The notes below the pieces were generated by a model, which did not search any database, had not been told where the DNA came from, and was given only the letters and a program-made list of their open reading frames with translations. Shown in pieces: positions 7,681 through 10,110 of a DNA stretch of 10,110 bases (position 1 is its first letter; every line of letters begins with the position of its first letter). This DNA is from Gemmatimonadota bacterium. GTDB taxonomy: Bacteria; Gemmatimonadota; Gemmatimonadetes; Gemmatimonadales; GWC2-71-9. The stretch is taken from NCBI GenBank assembly GCA_003220855.1, contig QHTP01000067.1, positions 1-10,110 of the forward strand. Reading direction: 5' to 3'. Made by a program: the position numbers and the translations under genes.

Positions 7681-8061
7681 TCAGTCCCATTGCAGCGCCC
7701 CCCGCTTCCACACGTACACGTACCCGACGGCGAGAATCAGCATGAAGACGAGCATCTCCACCAGCAGAAAACCGGTGCTCGGGCCTCCCGCAGCCCCGCC
7801 GCCGTCCAAGAAGATCGTTCCCCAGGGAATGAGAAACACGGTCTCGATGTCGAAGATGATGAACAGCATCGCGACGAGGTAGAACTTCACCGAGAAGCGC
7901 TCGCGCGCGTTGCCGAGCGGCGGCATGCCGCTCTCGTAGGGACTGTCCTTGAGGGCCGTGGGCTTGCGGGGGGCGAGCAGGTGCGACAGCCCGATCAACA
8001 GGACGGCGTTGAACGCGACGAAGCCGAGCAGCAGGAGGAAGGAGAGATAGGGCTGGTTCAT
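7681..8061 (-). CDS. nuoA: NADH-quinone oxidoreductase subunit A
   Basis: 126-residue membrane subunit, first gene of the operon. It has three hydrophobic helices: about 6-30 (FLLLLGFVAFNAVLLIGL), about 58-80 (FYLVAMLFIIFDIETVFLIP) and about 98-117 (FLLVEMLVFMLILAVGYVY). The loop YESGMPPLGNARERFSVKFY and the helix-2 motif DIETVFLIPW are the family signature; the loop helps gate the quinone cavity. The ATG at 8061 (MNQPYLSF) is preferred. A GTG at 8106 in frame would add 15 residues, but it lies upstream of the predicted -10 element and so outside the predicted transcript. No Shine-Dalgarno sequence is visible before the chosen ATG. Confidence 0.95.
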   Translation of the reverse strand: MNQPYLSFLLLLGFVAFNAVLLIGLSHLLAPRKPTALKDSPYESGMPPLGNARERFSVKFYLVAMLFIIFDIETVFLIPWGTIFLDGGGAAGGPSTGFLLVEMLVFMLILAVGYVYVWKRGALQWD

Positions 8062-8067
8062 GAGTTC

Positions 8068-8081
8068 GTGAAAAAATTCAC
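8068..8081 (-). promoter_or_regulatory. Short hairpin with U-run in the nuoA leader
   Basis: On the minus strand GTGAA-TTTT-TTCAC, a 5-base-pair stem with a four-base loop, ends six bases before the nuoA ATG. It falls inside the predicted 26-base leader, where a Shine-Dalgarno site would be expected and none is seen. The stem is short and AU-rich, so it may be only marginally stable. A role in initiation is speculative. Confidence 0.3.
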
Positions 8082-8093
8082 TTGACCCGCCGA

Positions 8094-8122
8094 AACGTAT
8101 TCGCACGCGCCCAGGTTGTCAA
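8094..8122 (-). promoter_or_regulatory. Predicted sigma70-type promoter of the nuo operon
   Basis: On the minus strand a perfect -35 hexamer TTGACA (8122-8117) is followed, after exactly 17 bases, by TACGTT (8099-8094). This keeps the most important -10 bases (TA at the front, T at the end). The start point would fall near 8087, giving a leader of about 26 bases to the nuoA ATG at 8061. The position just ahead of the first nuo gene, in the only sizeable gap on that side, fits. The match is by eye. Confidence 0.65.
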
Positions 8123-8124
8123 CC
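8114..8124. repeat. Palindrome over the nuo -35 element
   Basis: GGTTG-T-CAACC, perfect 5-base arms around one central base (8119). It contains the whole nuo -35 hexamer. A protein bound here would compete with RNA polymerase. Operator function is inferred from position only. Confidence 0.4.
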
Positions 8125-8143
8125 GAATCGAGTGGCGTAAGTG

Positions 8144-8156
8144 TCGGTGCCACCGA
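8144..8156. repeat. Palindrome next to the dcd -10 element
   Basis: TCGGTG-C-CACCGA, perfect 6-base arms around one central base (8150), directly abutting the TATATT at 8157. It resembles the palindrome at 8114-8124 (shared xGnTG-N-CAnCx) and their centres are 31 bases apart, about three helical turns. Operator function is inferred. Confidence 0.45.
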
Positions 8157-8162
8157 TATATT
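8157..8162 (+). promoter_or_regulatory. Predicted -10 element of dcd
   Basis: TATATT, five of six matches to TATAAT, stands out in GC-rich DNA and ends eight bases before the dcd ATG. No -35 element is seen at 16-18 bases upstream (the 17-base position reads GGCGTA). The expected start point is near 8169, so the transcript would begin at or next to the start codon. Confidence 0.5.
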
Positions 8163-8170
8163 GGCGGCCC

Positions 8171-8731
8171 ATGTCCATCAAGTCCGATCGCTGGATCCGG
8201 CGCATGGCGACCGAACACGCCATGATCGAGCCGTTCGCCGAGAACCAGGCGCGCGCCGGCGTCATCTCGTACGGCGTCTCCTCCTACGGCTACGACATGC
8301 GGGTGGCCCCCGAGTTCAAGATCTTCACCAACGCGCTCTCGGCGGTGGTCGATCCCAAACGCTTCGATCCGAAATCGTTCGTCGAGTTCACCGGCGATGT
8401 GTGCATCGTGCCGCCCAACTCGTTCGCCCTGGCGCGCTCGGTCGAGTACTTCCGCATTCCCCGCAACGTCCTGACGATCTGCGTGGGCAAGAGCACGTAC
8501 GCCCGCTGCGGCATCATCACGAACGTCACGCCGTTCGAGCCGGAGTGGGAAGGCTTCGTGACGCTCGAGATCTCGAACACCACACCCCTCCCGGCCCGCA
8601 TCTACGCGAACGAAGGCATCGCCCAGGTGCTGTTCTTCACGGCCGATGAGGGAGACGAGTGTGAAATCAGCTACCAGGATAAGAAGGGGAAGTACCAGGC
8701 ACAGCGCGGCATCACGCTGCCGAAGCTATAG
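8171..8731 (+). CDS. dcd: dCTP deaminase
   Basis: 186-residue cytosolic enzyme that deaminates dCTP to dUTP, feeding dTMP synthesis. It belongs to the trimeric dUTPase-like fold family. The N-terminus (MSIKSDRWIRRMA) and the motifs SYGYDMR (38-44), VGKSTYARCGI (105-115) and WEGFVTLEISNTTPLP (126-141) are typical. S108, R112 and E133 correspond to the catalytic Ser111, Arg115 and Glu138 of the E. coli enzyme. Length is normal (E. coli 193). The ATG at 8171 matches the family start. A GTG at 8141 would add 10 residues without family resemblance and would lie upstream of the predicted -10. Only a weak GGCGG lies before the ATG. The gene is divergent from nuo and its stop interlocks with the opposite gene. 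I cannot tell from sequence alone whether it also hydrolyses dUTP, as some relatives do. Confidence 0.96.
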   Translation: MSIKSDRWIRRMATEHAMIEPFAENQARAGVISYGVSSYGYDMRVAPEFKIFTNALSAVVDPKRFDPKSFVEFTGDVCIVPPNSFALARSVEYFRIPRNVLTICVGKSTYARCGIITNVTPFEPEWEGFVTLEISNTTPLPARIYANEGIAQVLFFTADEGDECEISYQDKKGKYQAQRGITLPKL

Positions 8732-9127
8732 GGGCGTCCGGGCCGCGGCGCGCGAGCCCAGCACGGTGATCACGACGACTGCGCCCGCGAGCATGACCAG
8801 ATCGGGCAGCCAGCCGAGCTCGGTTCGTGGGACCGTCATCTGCAGGAAGTTGAGCACGAAATCGAACACACCGACGAGCAGGCCGAGCAGCACCGTGCCA
8901 TGGAGGGCGCGCCCGAAGCGCGCCAGAATGCTCCCGCCGACCAGGGCGACGGCGCCCTGCCCCGCCGCGATCCCGAGGGTGGTGGCGAAGTCCTCGAGCA
9001 GCGTGCTCCAGAAACCAGGGCGGCCCGCGTGATAGCTGAAGAACCACGTGTGGACCAGCGACAGGGCGCCCCCGGCGACGGCGGCGCACACCGTGGCCCA
9101 CAGCGCGTACCCGATCACGATCTTCAT
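8726..9127 (-). CDS. Unrecognised small membrane protein, four predicted helices
   Basis: I do not recognise this family. The 133-residue product has four hydrophobic stretches, at about 4-24 (IGYALWATVCAAVAGGALSL), 46-68 (FATTLGIAAGQGAVALVGGS), 74-92 (TVLLGLLVGVFDFVLNFL) and 103-124 (LPDLVMLAGAVVVITVLG). A short aromatic loop with HTWFFSYHAGRPGFW lies between the first two. No cofactor or catalytic motif is visible, and glycine- and alanine-rich helices suggest tight packing. The start is uncertain: ATG at 9127 has a GGGTGA-like site and begins right at the first helix, while ATG at 9151 adds eight polar residues. A TTG at 9160 is less likely. It converges on dcd, sharing the six bases CTATAG that hold both stop codons, and diverges from the histidine kinase. 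That it is real is supported by the regular membrane pattern and by filling the gap between two known genes. Confidence 0.75.
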   Translation of the reverse strand: MKIVIGYALWATVCAAVAGGALSLVHTWFFSYHAGRPGFWSTLLEDFATTLGIAAGQGAVALVGGSILARFGRALHGTVLLGLLVGVFDFVLNFLQMTVPRTELGWLPDLVMLAGAVVVITVLGSRAAARTPL

Positions 9128-9163
9128 CCGGTCACCCGTGTCGGCCGTCATGAGGAACAAATG

Positions 9164-9188
9164 TGGCGGCCCCCGGGCGGCGCCGCCA
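9164..9188. repeat. GC-rich hairpin between divergent genes
   Basis: TGGCGGC (9164-9170) pairs with GCCGCCA (9182-9188) across an 11-base loop. The overlapping GGCGGCGCCGCC (9176-9187) is itself a perfect 12-base palindrome, so two alternative folds are possible. There is no T-run on either side, and it lies between the 5' ends of divergent genes, so it is not a terminator. Protein-binding site or leader structure are both possible. Confidence 0.45.
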
Positions 9189-9197
9189 GTCGGGGCG

Positions 9198-9205
9198 TTA
9201 TGTTA
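9198..9205. promoter_or_regulatory. AT-rich island, possible divergent -10 elements
   Basis: TTATGTTA is a rare AT-rich spot in this gap. Read forward it contains TATGTT (9199-9204), about 36 bases ahead of the kinase GTG. Read in reverse it contains TAACAT (9205-9200), ahead of the small membrane protein. Neither has a recognisable -35 at the right distance, so this is a weak call. Confidence 0.25.
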
Positions 9206-9240
9206 GCGCCTACGGTACGGCTCCTCGCGCGCCCCGCTCC

Positions 9241-10110
9241 GTGACGCCTCGGCGGCTGACCCCACCGCCCCCGGGGCGAACGCTCAGTTTGAGGATGACG
9301 CTGCTCGTCGTCGTTCTCGGGGCCGGCGTGTACGCGGGTACCCTGCCCCTCTACCTCTTCTTCAAGGTCAGCCGCCCGGCCCTCGCGCTCGGCGCAGCTA
9401 CCGAAGCTATCGCGACCGTGGGGGCCGACGTGGCCCACCGGGACAGCGCGCTGGATGAGGCCGTCGTGGTGCTGCGCGAACTCGACGCTCGCCCGACCGT
9501 CCCGCGTGCCTCCGTGGCGGCAGCGCGTCGCCTCGTGGAGCTGGGACGCGCGCCGGTGCGGGTGCCAGCCGATGCGGCGATCGCACCCGCGCTGCGCCGC
9601 GCCCTCGAGCGCACCGACGCCGCGATGTCCCGCGTGGCGGACGCCCTCGCGGGCGTGGTCGCCCGGCTCGTCGGGGGACGGCGGCCGCCGCCGGGGCAGG
9701 TAGCGGAGATCGAGGCGCTCGACAGGATCGCCGACGCCGAGCGGGTCGGGGCGGCCGTGGTCGCCCGAGACGACCTGCTCGCGCGGCAGCACGCCCTGCG
9801 GTTGGCGGCGGGCGAAGTCCGCCGCGACACGATCGTGTGGGTGGTGATCGGCATCCTGCTCGTGCCCGCCCTGGTCTGGGTGGTACGGCGTCGTGTCTGG
9901 CGCCCCCTGCGCGAGCTCGACGCCGGGCTGGCGCGGGTGGCCGACGGCGACCTCACCATCCGCGTGCCGGTCCACGCCACGGACGAACTCGGGCGGGTCG
10001 CACTGCATTTCAACGCCATGACCCAGGTGCTGGGGGACCGCGCCGAAGAGCAGGGCAGGTTCGCAGCCGCGGGTGAGCTGCTCGCCGGGGTCGCCCATGA
10101 GGTGAACAAC
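9241..10110 (+). CDS. Membrane sensor histidine kinase, N-terminal part
   Basis: 290 residues are visible; the gene runs off the right edge. The order is: a positively charged N-terminus; membrane helix 1 at about 19-41 (MTLLVVVLGAGVYAGTLPLY); an Ala/Arg/Val-rich, probably helical extracytoplasmic sensor region at about 42-195; helix 2 at about 197-215 (TIVWVVIGILLVPALVWVV); a HAMP linker at about 216-267 with RPLRELDAGLARVADGDL and D248-E249-L250-G251; then the HisKA H-box GELLAGVAHEVNN, where H286 is the expected phosphorylation site. The catalytic ATPase domain and any response regulator lie beyond the window. The GTG at 9241 is chosen because it gives a basic cytoplasmic leader (RTLSLR) before helix 1. 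ATG at 9295 is the alternative, with GAGG touching it too closely to be a good ribosome site. The stimulus is unknown. Confidence 0.9.
   Translation, partial: MTPRRLTPPPPGRTLSLRMTLLVVVLGAGVYAGTLPLYLFFKVSRPALALGAATEAIATVGADVAHRDSALDEAVVVLRELDARPTVPRASVAAARRLVELGRAPVRVPADAAIAPALRRALERTDAAMSRVADALAGVVARLVGGRRPPPGQVAEIEALDRIADAERVGAAVVARDDLLARQHALRLAAGEVRRDTIVWVVIGILLVPALVWVVRRRVWRPLRELDAGLARVADGDLTIRVPVHATDELGRVALHFNAMTQVLGDRAEEQGRFAAAGELLAGVAHEVNN

Noticed and set aside
8062..8106. GTG at 8106 as the nuoA start
   Set aside because: It would add 15 polar residues not typical of the family and lies upstream of the predicted -10 element and transcript start.
8141..8170. GTG at 8141 as the dcd start
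   Set aside because: The 10 extra residues do not resemble the family, and the codon lies upstream of the -10-like TATATT. The ATG at 8171 gives the typical N-terminus.
8732..8765. GC-rich inverted segments after the dcd stop considered as a terminator
   Set aside because: Only weak pairing and no T-run; the region is coding on the opposite strand.
9148..10098. 316-codon open frame on the minus strand opposite the kinase
   Set aside because: It lies antisense to a frame with clear membrane helices, HAMP linker and H-box, and its product has no recognisable domain.
1..10110. Search for a defence system, mobile element, CRISPR array, tRNA or biosynthetic cluster
   Set aside because: All coding space is accounted for by complex I, dcd, a small membrane protein and a sensor kinase. 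No transposase, integrase, terminal repeats, regularly spaced repeats or tRNA-like folds were seen by eye.

Overview
The window is GC-rich bacterial DNA with almost no non-coding space. Most of it (positions 1-8061, minus strand) is a nuo operon for the proton-pumping NADH:quinone oxidoreductase (respiratory complex I). It is read right to left as nuoA-B-C-D-E-F-G-H-I-J, and nuoJ is cut by the left edge. nuoC and nuoD are separate genes, unlike the fused nuoCD of enterobacteria. The operon carries the complete NADH-dehydrogenase module (E, F, G). The GC content, gene order, compact 519-residue NuoG and the form of the dCTP deaminase suggest a soil or aquatic lineage such as Gemmatimonadota. 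That placement is an inference from general familiarity, not from a search.

Layout: (1) 1-8061, nuoJ(partial)-I-H-G-F-E-D-C-B-A. Most junctions are 4-base stop/start overlaps (ATGA or GTGA). (2) 8062-8170, a 109-base divergent regulatory region. It holds a good sigma70-type promoter for nuo (TTGACA, 17 bases, TACGTT), a -10-like TATATT just ahead of dcd, and two short perfect palindromes centred 31 bases apart. (3) 8171-8731, plus strand, dcd (dCTP deaminase), complete with its catalytic residues. (4) 8726-9127, minus strand, an unrecognised small protein with four membrane segments. Its stop codon interlocks with that of dcd inside CTATAG. (5) 9128-9240, a short divergent gap with a GC-rich hairpin and an AT-rich island. 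(6) 9241-10110, plus strand, the N-terminal 290 residues of a membrane sensor histidine kinase, cut by the right edge just after the phospho-accepting His.

How the genes work together: NuoE, NuoF and NuoG take electrons from NADH through FMN and a chain of iron-sulfur clusters. NuoB, C, D and I pass them to quinone. NuoA, H and J belong to the membrane arm, and its remaining subunits (K, L, M, N) presumably lie beyond the left edge. dcd supplies dUTP for dTMP synthesis and has no metabolic link to nuo. The kinase and the small membrane protein are diverging neighbours with no demonstrated relation.

I found no mobile element, CRISPR array, tRNA, rRNA or toxin-like cassette, and no novel multi-gene system. 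The points most worth a second look are the compact NuoG that keeps the extra N7 cluster motif, the divergent nuo/dcd control region, and the interlocked stop codons of dcd and its neighbour.
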